From: Phaeobacter sp.
GTDB taxonomy: Bacteria; Pseudomonadota; Alphaproteobacteria; Rhodobacterales; Rhodobacteraceae
Assembly: GCF_022825805.1 (NCBI RefSeq)
Contig: NZ_JAJDWC010000089.1
Span: 1-64,000 of the forward strand
DNA length: 64,000 bases
Direction: 5' to 3'
Numbering within the stretch: the first letter of the stretch is position 1; each line of letters begins with the position of its first letter. A program made the translations under genes and the position numbers. Below the pieces are notes generated by a model that saw nothing but the letters and a program-made list of their open reading frames with translations, made no database searches and was not told the DNA's origin. Positions 38,833-50,237 of this stretch are shown here, in pieces.

Positions 38833-41169
38833 ATGACCGTAAAAGAGATCTTTGAAACGATGGACTATGGCCCCGCCCCCGAAAGTGCCGCCGACGCTCT
38901 GGCCTGGCTGGTCGACCAAGGAGCGCGCTTTGGCCATTTCATCAACGGCGAGTTTACCTCTCCGACCGATGGCTTCGACAGCAAGAACCCTGCAACAGGC
39001 GAAACGCTGGCCTCGGTGAGCCAAGCCACACAGGCTGATATCGACGCTGCAGTCTCCGCGGCGCGCAAGGCCCAGGGTAAATGGGCCGCTTTGGGCGGCG
39101 CAGGGCGTGCCCGCTATATCTATGCCATCGCCCGGCTGATGCAAAAGCACGCGCGTTTGTTTGCGGTGTTGGAAACCATGGACAACGGTAAACCGATCCG
39201 CGAAAGCCGCGACATCGATGTGCCGCTGGCCCAACGGCATTTCTACTATCATGCAGGCATGGCCCAGTTGATGGAAAGCGAACTGCCGGACCGCGAGGCA
39301 CTGGGTGTTTGCGGGCAGATCATCCCCTGGAACTTCCCACTGCTGATGTTGGCCTGGAAGGTCGCCCCCGCCATTGCGATGGGCAATACAGTGGTGTTGA
39401 AACCCGCTGAATACACCTCTCTGACGGCTCTGCTGTTTGCCGATATCTGTCGCCAGGCGGGGCTGCCCAAAGGTGTCGTGAACATCGTCACCGGGGATGG
39501 CGCGGTTGGCGAGATGATCGTGAACGCAGAGGTCGACAAGATCGCGTTCACCGGATCCACCGCGGTTGGTCGAAAAATTCGCGAAGCCACAGCAGGCAGT
39601 GGAAAAGCACTGACCTTGGAACTCGGCGGGAAGTCTCCCTACATCGTTTTCGATGACGCCGATATGGACAGCGCAATCGAAGGCCTCGTGGACGCCATCT
39701 GGTTCAATCAGGGGCAAGTCTGCTGCGCCGGGTCCCGCCTGTTGGTGCAGGAAGGTATCGCTGATCGTTTCCACAAGAAACTGCGCGCCCGCATGGATAA
39801 ACTGCGCGTTGGCAACCCGTTGGACAAATGCATCGATGTGGGTGCGATTGTGGACCCCGTTCAGTTGAACACGATCAGTCAAATGGTGGCCGCAAACGCG
39901 GCAGGCACCATGCATCAAGCGCGCGTTTCCATGCCTGAAACGGGCTGTTTCTATCCGCCAACACTTGTTGAAGGGCTCGCCCCCTCCGATCCATTGATGC
40001 AAGAAGAGATCTTTGGCCCGGTGTTGGTTTCGACCACGTTCCGCACCCCTGCGGAGGCCGTCGAACTGGCGAACAACACCCGCTATGGTCTTGCGGCAAC
40101 CTTATGGACCGAAAACGTCAACCTGGCATTGGACATCGCACCCAAATTGGTCGCCGGTGTCGTTTGGGTCAACGCAACCAATCTGTTTGACGCAGCCGCA
40201 GGTTTTGGCGGCACCCGCGAAAGCGGCTTTGGCCGGGAAGGTGGCTGGGAAGGCCTCACCGCCTACACCAAACCCAAAGGCAAAGAAAAACCGCTGGAGA
40301 AAATCACCGGTTTCGCGGGCGAAGGAGCACCCGTTGATGCGGTTGATCGCACTGCGAAGCTATACATCGGTGGAAAACAGGCCCGCCCTGACGGTGGATA
40401 CTCCAAAGCGATCTATGGCAAGTCCGGTGCCTTGCTTGGCCATGTCGGCCTTGGCAACCGTAAGGATGTCCGCAACGCCGTCGAGGCAGCAGCCAACGCG
40501 AAATCCTGGTCCAAAACGACCGGGCATCTGCGTGCTCAGATCCTCTACTACATTGGCGAAAACCTCTCCGCACGCGCCACAGAATTTGCCGAGCGGATTG
40601 ACGCAATGACTGGCAAGAAATCTGGTGCTGCCGAGGTTGAAGCCTCGATCCAACGCCTGTTCACGGCGGCAGCCTGGGCCGACAAATATGATGGTCAAGC
40701 GCACGGAGTACCGATCCGCGGTGTCGCCTTGGCGATGAAAGAGGCGGTTGGCGTGATCGGCGCACTCTGTGCTGATGAGGCACCGTTGCTGGGTTTGGTG
40801 TCTGCGATGGCCCCTGCTATCGCAATGGGCAACCGTGTGGTGCTCGCCGCCTCCGAAGCTTATCCGCTGGCCGCAACTGATTTCTACCAGGTTCTGGAAA
40901 CGTCGGACGTTCCAGCTGGGGTCGTGAACATCCTGACGGGCACCCACACAGAGCTGGCTGCGCCGATGGCATCGCATATGAACCTCGACGCCGTGTGGAG
41001 CTTCTCCTCCTCGGATCTGTCTGCCGAGATTGAAAAGGCGTCTGCGGGCAATCTCAAGCGGACCTGGGTCAACGACCGTGTGGCCACGGACTGGTCCACC
41101 GATCAGACCCGCCGCTTCCTGGAAGCCGCAACAGAGATCAAGACCATCTGGATCCCCTACGGCGAGTAA
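38833..41169 (+). CDS. Aldehyde dehydrogenase with catalytic and degenerate C-terminal ALDH domains (ALDH16-like)
   Basis: 778 aa; first domain has LELGGKSPYIVFDDAD and NQGQVCCAGSRL; second domain is truncated and lacks the catalytic segment. Confidence 0.88.
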   Translation: MTVKEIFETMDYGPAPESAADALAWLVDQGARFGHFINGEFTSPTDGFDSKNPATGETLASVSQATQADIDAAVSAARKAQGKWAALGGAGRARYIYAIARLMQKHARLFAVLETMDNGKPIRESRDIDVPLAQRHFYYHAGMAQLMESELPDREALGVCGQIIPWNFPLLMLAWKVAPAIAMGNTVVLKPAEYTSLTALLFADICRQAGLPKGVVNIVTGDGAVGEMIVNAEVDKIAFTGSTAVGRKIREATAGSGKALTLELGGKSPYIVFDDADMDSAIEGLVDAIWFNQGQVCCAGSRLLVQEGIADRFHKKLRARMDKLRVGNPLDKCIDVGAIVDPVQLNTISQMVAANAAGTMHQARVSMPETGCFYPPTLVEGLAPSDPLMQEEIFGPVLVSTTFRTPAEAVELANNTRYGLAATLWTENVNLALDIAPKLVAGVVWVNATNLFDAAAGFGGTRESGFGREGGWEGLTAYTKPKGKEKPLEKITGFAGEGAPVDAVDRTAKLYIGGKQARPDGGYSKAIYGKSGALLGHVGLGNRKDVRNAVEAAANAKSWSKTTGHLRAQILYYIGENLSARATEFAERIDAMTGKKSGAAEVEASIQRLFTAAAWADKYDGQAHGVPIRGVALAMKEAVGVIGALCADEAPLLGLVSAMAPAIAMGNRVVLAASEAYPLAATDFYQVLETSDVPAGVVNILTGTHTELAAPMASHMNLDAVWSFSSSDLSAEIEKASAGNLKRTWVNDRVATDWSTDQTRRFLEAATEIKTIWIPYGE

Positions 41170-41192
41170 GCGCCTGCAGAGCAGGCGAAATA

Positions 41193-41232
41193 AAAAGGGC
41201 GCGACCGGGAATGGTTGCGCCCTTTTCTTTTG
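41193..41232. terminator. Bidirectional intrinsic terminator between ALDH and M16 operon
   Basis: 14-bp stem AAAAGGGCGCGACC / GGTTGCGCCCTTTT (one G-U), T-tracts on both strands. Confidence 0.88.
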
Positions 41233-41265
41233 ATAATCTCTAACAAGGACCAGGTAGTCGGTCAG

Positions 41266-42585
41266 TCAGTTGGTGGATTGCAGACCTTCTGGTCGGCCAA
41301 CGATGACAAAATGCAAATTGTCCGGCAGCAGTATTTCTGCAGCGACGCGGTTCACATCTTCCAATGTCACAGCGTTCACCTTGTCGTTCCGTGTCTCGAC
41401 ATAATCGATTGGAAGGTCGTCCATCTGCATGCCCGCAAGGATAGAGGCGATGCGGCTGTTGCCGTCAAATCGCAAGGGATACGCCCCCGTCAGATAGGTT
41501 TTTGCATCAGCGAGCTCTTCGGCCGACACGCCGTTTGCGGCCAGTTTCGCCCATTCGGTTTGGATCACTTCGACCGTTTCAGCCATTTTGCTGTTATCGG
41601 AAGCAACCGACCCCATGTAGACCGCTGCAAGATCCCGCGGCACGAGATAGCTGTAGATCCCGTAGGTCAGCCCCCTCTTTTCTCTCACTTCGGTCATAAG
41701 GCGGCTGTTGAAGGATCCACCGCCCAAAATCTGATTAAGCAGAAAAGCTGCAAAATACCGCGGATCATCCAGATCAATGCCGACATGCCCAAACAAGGCA
41801 ACAGATTGCGGCGTGTCATAATCGATGATCGTTATTCCCCCATCGATCGTGACCTCAGCCCGCTCTGGAATAGCGCCACCCTCTTTCGGCAGATCCCCAA
41901 GGAGCGTATCAAGCAACGCACCCAGCTCCTCTGCGGTGATGTCACCGACCGCGCCGACAAACAACCGATCAGCGGCCAGCGCTGCCTCATGCGCATCAAA
42001 CATATCCTGCCGCGTCAGGGCAGATACCGTTTCGATGCTACCCTCGCCATTGGACCCGTATGGGTGATCGCCATAAGCGATCTGAGAGAACTGGCGCCCC
42101 GCGATTTCGTTTGGGTCCTTCTCATCGGATCTAAGGCCCGCGAGCACCTGCGCCCGAACGCGGTCTAACGCGTCCTGGTCAAACCGCGGCTCATGAATTG
42201 TCTTGCGCAGAAGATCCACTGCAGCGTCGCGGTTTTCAGTCAAAAACTGCGCAGAAATCGATACCGTGTCGCGGTTTGCATCGTAAGAAAAACCAGCCGC
42301 GAGACTTTCAAGTTCACGCGCGAATTCCTGTGCGGACAGGTCCCCGGCACCTTCTTCGAGCAGACCGGTCATCAGGTAGGTCGCACCGCGTTTCTCTGCC
42401 TGATCCAGCGAAGTGCCCCCGCGGAACCGCAACTCCAACGCTGCAAAAGGAATGCTGTGGTCTTCCACCAGCCAAGCGACGATCCCACCCGGCGACACCA
42501 CTTCCTTTATCTTGATCTCGGCCCAGGCGGGCAAAGCCAGCAAACAGAAACTGAACGCAGCGCAAATGACGCGAAACGGGCTCAT
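41266..42585 (-). CDS. M16-family peptidase-like protein lacking HxxEH
   Basis: M16 fold; R/Y motif MTEVREKRGLTYGIYS; zinc-motif position reads TYLMTGLLEEG. Confidence 0.88.
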   Translation of the reverse strand: MSPFRVICAAFSFCLLALPAWAEIKIKEVVSPGGIVAWLVEDHSIPFAALELRFRGGTSLDQAEKRGATYLMTGLLEEGAGDLSAQEFARELESLAAGFSYDANRDTVSISAQFLTENRDAAVDLLRKTIHEPRFDQDALDRVRAQVLAGLRSDEKDPNEIAGRQFSQIAYGDHPYGSNGEGSIETVSALTRQDMFDAHEAALAADRLFVGAVGDITAEELGALLDTLLGDLPKEGGAIPERAEVTIDGGITIIDYDTPQSVALFGHVGIDLDDPRYFAAFLLNQILGGGSFNSRLMTEVREKRGLTYGIYSYLVPRDLAAVYMGSVASDNSKMAETVEVIQTEWAKLAANGVSAEELADAKTYLTGAYPLRFDGNSRIASILAGMQMDDLPIDYVETRNDKVNAVTLEDVNRVAAEILLPDNLHFVIVGRPEGLQSTN

Positions 42586-44003
42586 TGGCTCACCTCTTCT
42601 TCCTTCATCATCCAGCCTGTCACCGACACTTCCGGGCGCAGGCTTTTCTTCGCGGCTGCGATGATTTCATCTGCCGTCACCGATTGCAGGATACGGGGCC
42701 AGGCCTGCACATCTTCTACGGTCAAACCGGATGTCAGCGCCCGACCATACCGGTTTGCGATCCCATCAACATTGTCACGGGCATAAATCTCAGATGCGCG
42801 CAGTTGCAGTTTGAGCCGTTCCAGCTGCTGCTCATCAACACCTTCTTCGATAAAACGCACCAAGGTTTCATCCAATGCGGCCTCCGCCGCCTCGAGCGAG
42901 ACATCCGCGCCGGGGACAACAAGGAAGTTGAAGGTAGTGTCGTCCAATGAAACACCGGAATAAAATGCGCCGGTGTAAACCGCGAGCTGTTGATCGAACT
43001 GCAACGCGTTGGTGAGGAATGAGGTGCTGCCACCTCCCAGCAATTCAGCCAGCAGATACAAGGCAGCCGCTTCTTCCTGCGCGCCACTCTGGCGAGAGGG
43101 AACAAGGTAAGAGCGCTGCACATAGGGCTGCGCCACCCTCGGATCCTTGAAGGTCAGCCGCCGCGCGGCAGATTGGGGCGGCTCCTGCGTCCGCTCTCGC
43201 ACCGGAAGGTTCACGTTGGCAGGAATTTTGCCGTAATGCTCCTCTGCCAGGGCGCGCACATTGTCAGGGGTCACATCGCCAGACACCACCAAAATGGCGT
43301 TGTTTGGTGCATAATACGTGTCATAGAATGACAGCGCATCCTCCATGCTCAGCTCTTCCATTTCGTGACGCCAGCCGATAATCGGTTGACCGTATCGGTG
43401 GTTCAGAAACTGCGCTGCATTGAGTTGTTCGCGGAACAAGGCGCGAGGTTCGCTGTCGGTCCGCTGGTTGCGTTCCTCCAGGATCACCTCGCGTTCGGTT
43501 TCAATATCACGAGGCGTCAGCCGGATGTTCACCATCCGGTCGCTTTCCATCTCCATCATTAGACCAAGACGATCCGCAGCCACCCTCTGGAAATACGCCG
43601 TGTAGTCATAGCTGGTAAATGCATTATCGCGTCCGCCATTGGCCGCAACCGTGGCGGATAATTCACCCGATTCGAGGTTATCTGTCGCCTTGAACAGCAG
43701 ATGTTCGAGGAAATGTGCCACCCCGGATTCACCAATCGGCTCATCCGCAGAGCCTGCCCGATACCAAACCATATGCTGCACCACCGGGGCACGATGATCT
43801 TCGATCACCACAACTTGCATCCCGTTTTCCAACTGAAACGTGGTGACCAAGTCGGATGCAACAAGCTGGACCTGACCGGTATCCGCCATCGCGGGTCTGA
43901 CAAAACTGCCGATACCCGATGACACCCCGGTCTGCTGAAGCATTGACTGCGTGGCCATGGTCACGGCGATAACAGCCGCTGCACGGGTGATCCGATGGAT
44001 CAT
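42582..44003 (-). CDS. M16-family zinc peptidase
   Basis: Signal peptide; HFLEH zinc motif in GVAHFLEHLLFK; ERNQRTDSEP. Confidence 0.93.
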   Translation of the reverse strand: MIHRITRAAAVIAVTMATQSMLQQTGVSSGIGSFVRPAMADTGQVQLVASDLVTTFQLENGMQVVVIEDHRAPVVQHMVWYRAGSADEPIGESGVAHFLEHLLFKATDNLESGELSATVAANGGRDNAFTSYDYTAYFQRVAADRLGLMMEMESDRMVNIRLTPRDIETEREVILEERNQRTDSEPRALFREQLNAAQFLNHRYGQPIIGWRHEMEELSMEDALSFYDTYYAPNNAILVVSGDVTPDNVRALAEEHYGKIPANVNLPVRERTQEPPQSAARRLTFKDPRVAQPYVQRSYLVPSRQSGAQEEAAALYLLAELLGGGSTSFLTNALQFDQQLAVYTGAFYSGVSLDDTTFNFLVVPGADVSLEAAEAALDETLVRFIEEGVDEQQLERLKLQLRASEIYARDNVDGIANRYGRALTSGLTVEDVQAWPRILQSVTADEIIAAAKKSLRPEVSVTGWMMKEEEVSQ

Positions 44004-44260
44004 ATGGCGTTCTCCTCTTTCAAAACAGACCACAGACTGCCGTGAACTGTCTTGTTCGGTTGGGATCGTTGATCTTTTCATCTTCCACAGCGCTGGCCCG
44101 GTCATAGCGAACACGCACCGGCGCTGTGACGTCCGATGCCCACAAGGTAGGCGCGGTATTGTGGTTTTTCAAATGAAGCTGACTGCGAGATATCTCAAGA
44201 TAAATGGCTTTATCGTGATCGACTCGTTCTGATCGCTGCAGCCGTTCCCGGCGAAGTCGC

Positions 44261-44776
44261 TTATTCTGCGGGTGGTGCTGACGGCTGCTCGAACCCTGCG
44301 CCGCTAAAAATGGCGCTAACCTCATTGGGGCGGATCGCTTCACGCTTGTAGGCTTCCTGATACCGATCCACAGGGAAGAGCTTGAACCGCGCGGTCCGAT
44401 TTTCACGCTTGCGCTTTTTGGCGTCCAACGCAGCCAGGTCTTCACGTACGGTTGCCTCAACACCATAGCGGCTTGCCGCGGTCACCAGCGCACCATCGCT
44501 GGTTGGGATACCAGCCCCAGCTTCCAGCGCGGCGGGTCGCCCACCAAGAGCCGCGACAGCCTCACCTTTGGGATTGCGGTCGGTCAGATTGGCTTGGCCA
44601 GGTGTCGGTACAGGCAGCGTTTCATAGTTGGTCGGCTCAGCCAGAGGTTTGGCAGGCAGGATCAGAAACTCATCAGGACCGGTGCCAGCCGGACGCAGAT
44701 CGCGCAAGCCTGTTTGACCACAGGCGGACAACGCGACACCAGCAACCATAACCATCACACCAAAATGGACCCGCAT
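44261..44776 (-). CDS. DUF3035-like lipoprotein
   Basis: Lipobox VALSACGQ; LRPAGTGPDEFLILPAKPLAEP. Confidence 0.82.
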   Translation of the reverse strand: MRVHFGVMVMVAGVALSACGQTGLRDLRPAGTGPDEFLILPAKPLAEPTNYETLPVPTPGQANLTDRNPKGEAVAALGGRPAALEAGAGIPTSDGALVTAASRYGVEATVREDLAALDAKKRKRENRTARFKLFPVDRYQEAYKREAIRPNEVSAIFSGAGFEQPSAPPAE

Positions 44777-44830
44777 GACCCGATACTCCCGCCTGTTCGC
44801 TTGTGTGTTTAGCCGATTTACCTGCCAAGG

Positions 44831-45313
44831 TCACGCAGGGTTTTTCTGGCGGCCGTCGAACCAGATCAGACCCGCTGCGCCAGCAAAGATAAACACATCC
44901 GCCACGTTGAAAACAAAAGGATTGTTGATGCCGCAACACGATGTGTTGAGAAAATCCAGAACATAACCGAAGACCACCCGATCCAGCACATTGCCCAGCG
45001 CCCCTCCGATCACAAAACCGGCTGAGATCTGCATGGCGCGGGCATCCCGCGGCAACCGCAGGATCCACACAGTCAGACCAACGCAAATGGCCAGCGAAAC
45101 CGCAATCAACACCCAACGGGTTGTGTCGGTCCCACCTCCGAACAGGCCAAAATTGATGCCGGTGTTTTCGCCATAGCGAAACCGCAACAGCGGCGGTAAC
45201 ACATCAATCGAAAACCGATTGGCGAGATCCATAATCTGGATCACCCAGATCTTTGTGATCTGATCAGCCAAAAACGCGAAAATTGCTGACCAGATCAGTG
45301 CTTTTGCCCGCAT
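44831..45313 (-). CDS. lspA: Lipoprotein signal peptidase
   Basis: ADQITKIWV, GALGNVLDRV and FNVADVFIFAG motifs. Confidence 0.95.
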   Translation of the reverse strand: MRAKALIWSAIFAFLADQITKIWVIQIMDLANRFSIDVLPPLLRFRYGENTGINFGLFGGGTDTTRWVLIAVSLAICVGLTVWILRLPRDARAMQISAGFVIGGALGNVLDRVVFGYVLDFLNTSCCGINNPFVFNVADVFIFAGAAGLIWFDGRQKNPA

Positions 45314-45384
45314 ATACTCGCTCCTCTGGTCTATGCTCCGTGACCCGCGCCCAAAGGGCGCAGGACCACGGGAATAGAACCATA

Positions 45385-46974
45385 TCAGTGCCGGAAGTGG
45401 CGCATACCGGTGAACACCATGGCGAGCCCTTTTTCATTGGCTGCCTTGATCACCTCGTCATCGCGCATCGAACCACCCGGCTGGATCACACAGGCGCCAC
45501 CGGCTGCTGCCGCTTCGAGCAAACCATCTGCAAACGGGAAAAATGCATCGGACGCCACTGCGCAGCCTTTGGCAAGGCTTTCTTCGAGCCCCAATTCAGT
45601 CGCCATGCGACCAGCTTTTGCGGCGGCAACATTGGCGCTGTCCAAACGGCTCATCTGCCCAGCGCCAACACCCACAGTCGCACTGTCCTTCACATAGACG
45701 ATGGCATTGGATTTAACGTGTTTGGCCACCTTCCAAGCAAACAGAAGGTCCTGCATCTGCGCCTCGGATGGCGCCTTTTCCGTGACAACCTTTAGGTCCT
45801 CGATGCCGACATAACCGACATCTTTGTCTTGTACCAAAACCCCACCAGCAACCTGTTTATAGGCAACGATTGGCTTGCGCGGATCGGGCAAACCGTCTGT
45901 CAACAACAAGCGCAGGTTCTTCTTCGCCGCGAAGATTTCTTTCGCCTCATCTGAGGCACCCGGCGCAATCACCACTTCGGTGAAAATCTCAACGATCTTC
46001 TGCGCAGTGGCCGCATCCAGCGGCTGGTTCAACGCAACAATGCCACCAAAGGCCGAGGTGCGATCACAGTCGAAGGCTTTTTGGTAGGCTTCGACCAGCG
46101 TTTCCCCCTGGGCCACACCGCAGGGGTTGGCGTGTTTGATGATCGCCACGGCGGCGCTGTCTTTCGGATCAAACTCCGCAACAAGCTCATAGGCGGCATC
46201 AGTGTCGTTGATGTTGTTGTACGACAGTTCTTTGCCCTGCAATTGCACCGCCGTCGCCACGCCGGGACGGTTGGTACCATCGGTATAGAACGCCGCTTCC
46301 TGATGGCTGTTCTCGCCGTAACGCAACGTCTGCTTCAACTCGCCTGCAAAAGCGCGACGGCGTGGAGTCTTCTCTTCAATCGCCGTCGCCATCCAGTTCG
46401 ACACCGCTGCGTCATAGGCTGCCGTGCGCGCGTATGCAATCTGCGACAGACGCTGACGGAAGGCATAAGAGGTCTGGCCGTTGTTCGCGTCCAGTTCCGC
46501 CAAGAGCGCGTCATAGTCCTGCACGTCGGTTACCACATTCACGAACGCATGGTTCTTTGAAGCCGCGCGGATCATGGCTGGGCCGCCGATATCGATGTTT
46601 TCGATCATCTCGTCATAATCGGCACCTCGCGCAAGAGCCGCTTCAAACGGATAGAGATTGACCACAAGAAGATCGATTGCGCTGATGTTGTGATCGTTCA
46701 TCGCCGCGACATGGGTGTCATTGTCCCGCAGCGCCAGCAGACCGCCATGCACCATAGGATGCAAGGTCTTGACGCGGCCGTCCATCATTTCTGGAAAGCC
46801 GGTCACTTCAGAGACGTCTTTGACGGCCATGCCTGCATCCCGCAGCGCTTTGGCGGACCCGCCAGTAGACAACAATTCCACGCCCCGCTCTGTCAGTGCT
46901 TTGCCCAACTCGATGAGCCCGGTTTTATCTGAAACAGAAAGCAACGCGCGGCGTATTGGATGGAGATCGGTCAT
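45385..46974 (-). CDS. purH: Bifunctional AICAR formyltransferase/IMP cyclohydrolase
   Basis: [35 protein letters not shown] and KHANPCGVA motifs. Confidence 0.97.
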   Translation of the reverse strand: MTDLHPIRRALLSVSDKTGLIELGKALTERGVELLSTGGSAKALRDAGMAVKDVSEVTGFPEMMDGRVKTLHPMVHGGLLALRDNDTHVAAMNDHNISAIDLLVVNLYPFEAALARGADYDEMIENIDIGGPAMIRAASKNHAFVNVVTDVQDYDALLAELDANNGQTSYAFRQRLSQIAYARTAAYDAAVSNWMATAIEEKTPRRRAFAGELKQTLRYGENSHQEAAFYTDGTNRPGVATAVQLQGKELSYNNINDTDAAYELVAEFDPKDSAAVAIIKHANPCGVAQGETLVEAYQKAFDCDRTSAFGGIVALNQPLDAATAQKIVEIFTEVVIAPGASDEAKEIFAAKKNLRLLLTDGLPDPRKPIVAYKQVAGGVLVQDKDVGYVGIEDLKVVTEKAPSEAQMQDLLFAWKVAKHVKSNAIVYVKDSATVGVGAGQMSRLDSANVAAAKAGRMATELGLEESLAKGCAVASDAFFPFADGLLEAAAAGGACVIQPGGSMRDDEVIKAANEKGLAMVFTGMRHFRH

Positions 46975-46997
46975 AGTGGAGCAGGTCCTTTTCAGGC

Positions 46998-48764
46998 TCA
47001 GTCGAAGGATGCGGGGTCGTCCCGGTTCAGGTCACGTACGGCAACGGCAGTTTCCTGCGCTTTGCTTAGCGTCCACCTGACACGCGAGGCATACTCCATC
47101 GCCCGCCCGGAAAGAACGATTTGTTTTGCCGGACGCGGTTTCAAGCGGTTCTTTTCAAGGTAGACGCTGGGTTCAAGCTTCAGTTCGCAGGTCCCATCAT
47201 GACGGAACACCCAGATTTCCCCGCTCTTGAGCGCCATGGATACCGCGGAGCCGCCCAAGTCAAGAGCTGCGTCCACATCGGGGTGCAAATGAAGCCGGAT
47301 ATCAAACCCGATGCCGCCCAAGGATTGGGCATCCATCGCCTTGTCAAACCGACGTTTGCTGCGGGGGTCGATCGCCAGAAGCATTTCTTCACCGGTCAGT
47401 GTACGCCCATCGATCTCCAGATCGAGCGAGCGCGCGTGGGTCAGTCCGAAATGCCGTTCGTATCCGTTATGACCACCTTGGAACCGATATCCACTTTCAA
47501 GATCTTCGATCTCCAATGGCACCTTATCCGGGGCCTCAATCAGGGTTTCATGGCCGTTGCTGCGATCCGGTGTCGACAGTCTCGCACTGGAATGCCCGCC
47601 AATACACAGCGTTGAATGCGACGGGGTCGCGCGGCCCGCGCGTCGCCACTCCACGCCAAATGTCTCGCCTGAACCGCAATTGACGATTAGGGGCCGCCTG
47701 CCAGACGTGAGTTCAAACGCCAATGTCGATGCATGGGCATTCCAAGATGCCCGCCCCAGTGGCGGCAGCGAGGCATCAATGATGACAGAGGTCCTGCGCG
47801 CAGACAGTCGTGCATAACCCATAGCCAACCCATCGGCATGTCTGGCCGTCACATGGCTTGCCGCCAGCGCATGGTCCAGCCGCCCTTCCAATCCACGTCC
47901 CCCGCCATGAAACCGGGCCAGCCCACCATCACTGTGCCGTAGCGTCCGCAGAGTTGGTGCAATCCGTTCGATCGCCTCTGTCTGCGCAGCAGGCACACCA
48001 CGACCGACATCCTGCAAAGCTGCAGAAGCCCAAGTCAGCAAGGTAAAGACATCCAGCAGCTCTTCCGGATTTCGGGTGGGCAACCCGCCCTGCGCATCAA
48101 TCTGGCGCCCGCATTCGTCCGCCAGAGCTTTGAGCGCGACATCGACGTGATTTTCATGCCCTTTGAGCGCGAGCCCCGCATAGATCAGGCCGGTCAGCGC
48201 CTCGAACCGTGGCAAGCCAGGCGATGCGCCTTGCCAGCGTTTCGACAGGAACCATGTCTGGCGCGACAACGCCCGAAAGAACGCCTCAGATTGGACGGAG
48301 GTGCGGCCTGACAACAAAAACAAAGCGTGGTTGATCCAGCGGATGACGCGACGACCGGTCAGATCCGGCGACCACCCGGGCCCTCGGCCGCGCCCATAGG
48401 CATCAATCCAACCCCACACCCAGAGCTGGGCCTTCTCACGCGCACGAAAATCACCAACCGAGGCAAGATCATCCAGCCAGGCAAAACCATGACGCTCGGC
48501 ATCAAAGGCGACATCTGGCGCTGCCACATCCCAAAGCGCGGTTGTGGGCGATTCGACCAGATATCCTGCAAACAACAGATTGCCGGCCACAAGCTGCCGG
48601 CCTCTCGCAAAGCTGCCAATTGTTCTTGGCTCTGGTTGTGACACAAATTCGGTCGCCCCAGGCTGGCGCCGCGAGCGGCGAGCGTAGTAGCGATTCAGCA
48701 GCCGGGTGCCCCGGCGCGCCATTCCGTCATATCTGGACATACTCTTTTGCCTCACGCCATTCAT
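46998..48764 (-). CDS. Heparinase II/III family protein
   Basis: [12 protein letters not shown]-type N-terminal helical region and C-terminal heparinase II/III beta domain ([14 protein letters not shown]). Confidence 0.85.
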   Translation of the reverse strand: MNGVRQKSMSRYDGMARRGTRLLNRYYARRSRRQPGATEFVSQPEPRTIGSFARGRQLVAGNLLFAGYLVESPTTALWDVAAPDVAFDAERHGFAWLDDLASVGDFRAREKAQLWVWGWIDAYGRGRGPGWSPDLTGRRVIRWINHALFLLSGRTSVQSEAFFRALSRQTWFLSKRWQGASPGLPRFEALTGLIYAGLALKGHENHVDVALKALADECGRQIDAQGGLPTRNPEELLDVFTLLTWASAALQDVGRGVPAAQTEAIERIAPTLRTLRHSDGGLARFHGGGRGLEGRLDHALAASHVTARHADGLAMGYARLSARRTSVIIDASLPPLGRASWNAHASTLAFELTSGRRPLIVNCGSGETFGVEWRRAGRATPSHSTLCIGGHSSARLSTPDRSNGHETLIEAPDKVPLEIEDLESGYRFQGGHNGYERHFGLTHARSLDLEIDGRTLTGEEMLLAIDPRSKRRFDKAMDAQSLGGIGFDIRLHLHPDVDAALDLGGSAVSMALKSGEIWVFRHDGTCELKLEPSVYLEKNRLKPRPAKQIVLSGRAMEYASRVRWTLSKAQETAVAVRDLNRDDPASFD

Positions 48765-48885
48765 ATCATTTGGGCGTTTTGGAAAAAGCATAGCGGCGCA
48801 TTTGCGCCAAGTCACCGATTATACTGCGCTCTGGCCTGGATGATGGCAGCAACGCGCCGAGCGCATTGGCGCAAACACCGTGGGA

Positions 48886-50148
48886 TCAAGCGGCCTTGAT
48901 CAATTCAGCCATATAGAAGCCATCCATGCCACCAAGATCAGGCCAATAATCGGGCCGAAGCCGCAGCCCGCCCTCTTCGGTGATCCAATCAGCTTCGATT
49001 CCCGGCAAGGACTTCACACCATTCCCGACCTGCATGTCCGCAAACATCTCGAGCGCGTCTTCGACTTGGCATTCCCCTTCATCGGGCAACAGCGAACAGG
49101 TGCAGTAGATTAAGCGCCCACCTGGCTTCACCAGCGTCCAGGCGTGGGCCATCATTTGCGCCTGCAAATCGATCAAGGCACCAAATCCGCTGCCGTCTTT
49201 GGCGTGCGGCAAATCAGGGTGTCGGCGTATTGTTCCGGTCGCCGAGCACGGCGCATCCAAAAGCACGGCATCGAATTGCCCGGTCTGCTCAAGCGCATCA
49301 CCAACAACAACCTGCGCCTGAAGGCCGGTACGTTGCAGGTTTTGCTCCAAACGCGCCAGACGTGCTGCAGATTGATCGACTGCTGTAACATTTGCTCCTG
49401 CAGCTGCCATCTGCATGGTCTTGCCGCCAGGGGCCGCGCACAGATCCAGAACCGCCTCGCCGGGTTGCGCGGCCAGCAGTTTGGCGGGCAGGGCCGCCGC
49501 CGCATCCTGCACCCACCAGTCGCCTTCTGCGAATCCCGGCAGGCTGGACACTTGACCAAAGGATGTGAGCCGCACAGACCCGGTCGGCAATTCTACCGCC
49601 TGCAAGGCGGACAGATCCGCGCCCGGCTTTGACGTCAGATCCAGTGGCGCACCAGCTGCATGTGCAGCTTCGATACCCAGCATGGCAGGCGCACCCCAAG
49701 CCTGGGAAAGCGGCCCGCGCAACCATTTCGGCAATCGCGGCGTGCGCAGCTTTGCCCATTCTGCCGCGCCCTGGTCGGCCACCTTGCGCAGAACAGCGTT
49801 CACCAAGCCTTTCAGCTTGCCATGCCGACGATGGCCAGAGGTGATATCCACCATGTCATTCACAACGCCATGAGCGGCTCCACCCAAACACAGTTCAACA
49901 GTGCCCACGCGCAGAGTGTTTTGAACCGTGAGCGGCTTTGCTTTTTTCAGATAGCGTTGCAGCACACGGTCTGCCCGTTCCAGATTGCGAAGTGTATCTG
50001 CCGCCAAGCGTTGTGCCCGCGCGCGATCTTCGGGGCTGAGTTTTTCCAACGCTCCTGCAGCATAGCACTCCGCAAGCAGACGCCCCTCTCCCAAGACTTG
50101 GTCGAGCAAGTAGATGGCACTGCGGCGGGCATGGCGTCCATTGGACAT
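48886..50148 (-). CDS. rsmB: 16S rRNA m5C967 methyltransferase RsmB-like
   Basis: NusB-like N-terminus; LDLCAAPGGKTMQMA, LDAPCSATGTIRRHPD, YCTCSLLPDEGE; start at MSNGRHARR. Confidence 0.92.
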   Translation of the reverse strand: MSNGRHARRSAIYLLDQVLGEGRLLAECYAAGALEKLSPEDRARAQRLAADTLRNLERADRVLQRYLKKAKPLTVQNTLRVGTVELCLGGAAHGVVNDMVDITSGHRRHGKLKGLVNAVLRKVADQGAAEWAKLRTPRLPKWLRGPLSQAWGAPAMLGIEAAHAAGAPLDLTSKPGADLSALQAVELPTGSVRLTSFGQVSSLPGFAEGDWWVQDAAAALPAKLLAAQPGEAVLDLCAAPGGKTMQMAAAGANVTAVDQSAARLARLEQNLQRTGLQAQVVVGDALEQTGQFDAVLLDAPCSATGTIRRHPDLPHAKDGSGFGALIDLQAQMMAHAWTLVKPGGRLIYCTCSLLPDEGECQVEDALEMFADMQVGNGVKSLPGIEADWITEEGGLRLRPDYWPDLGGMDGFYMAELIKAA

Positions 50149-50237
50149 GAGCGTCTCCTGATCCGGTAAGACCGGCAGACGGGTTGTCGCCGCCGGACGC
50201 GGGCGTATATCATGGATTACAGCTAAAGGAACCCGGC

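Noticed and set aside
38785-40002. 405-aa minus-strand ORF
   Set aside because: Antisense to the ALDH16-like gene, no motif support.
46975-46997. Riboswitch upstream of purH
   Set aside because: The gap to the upstream heparinase-like gene is only 23 bp, too short for an aptamer.
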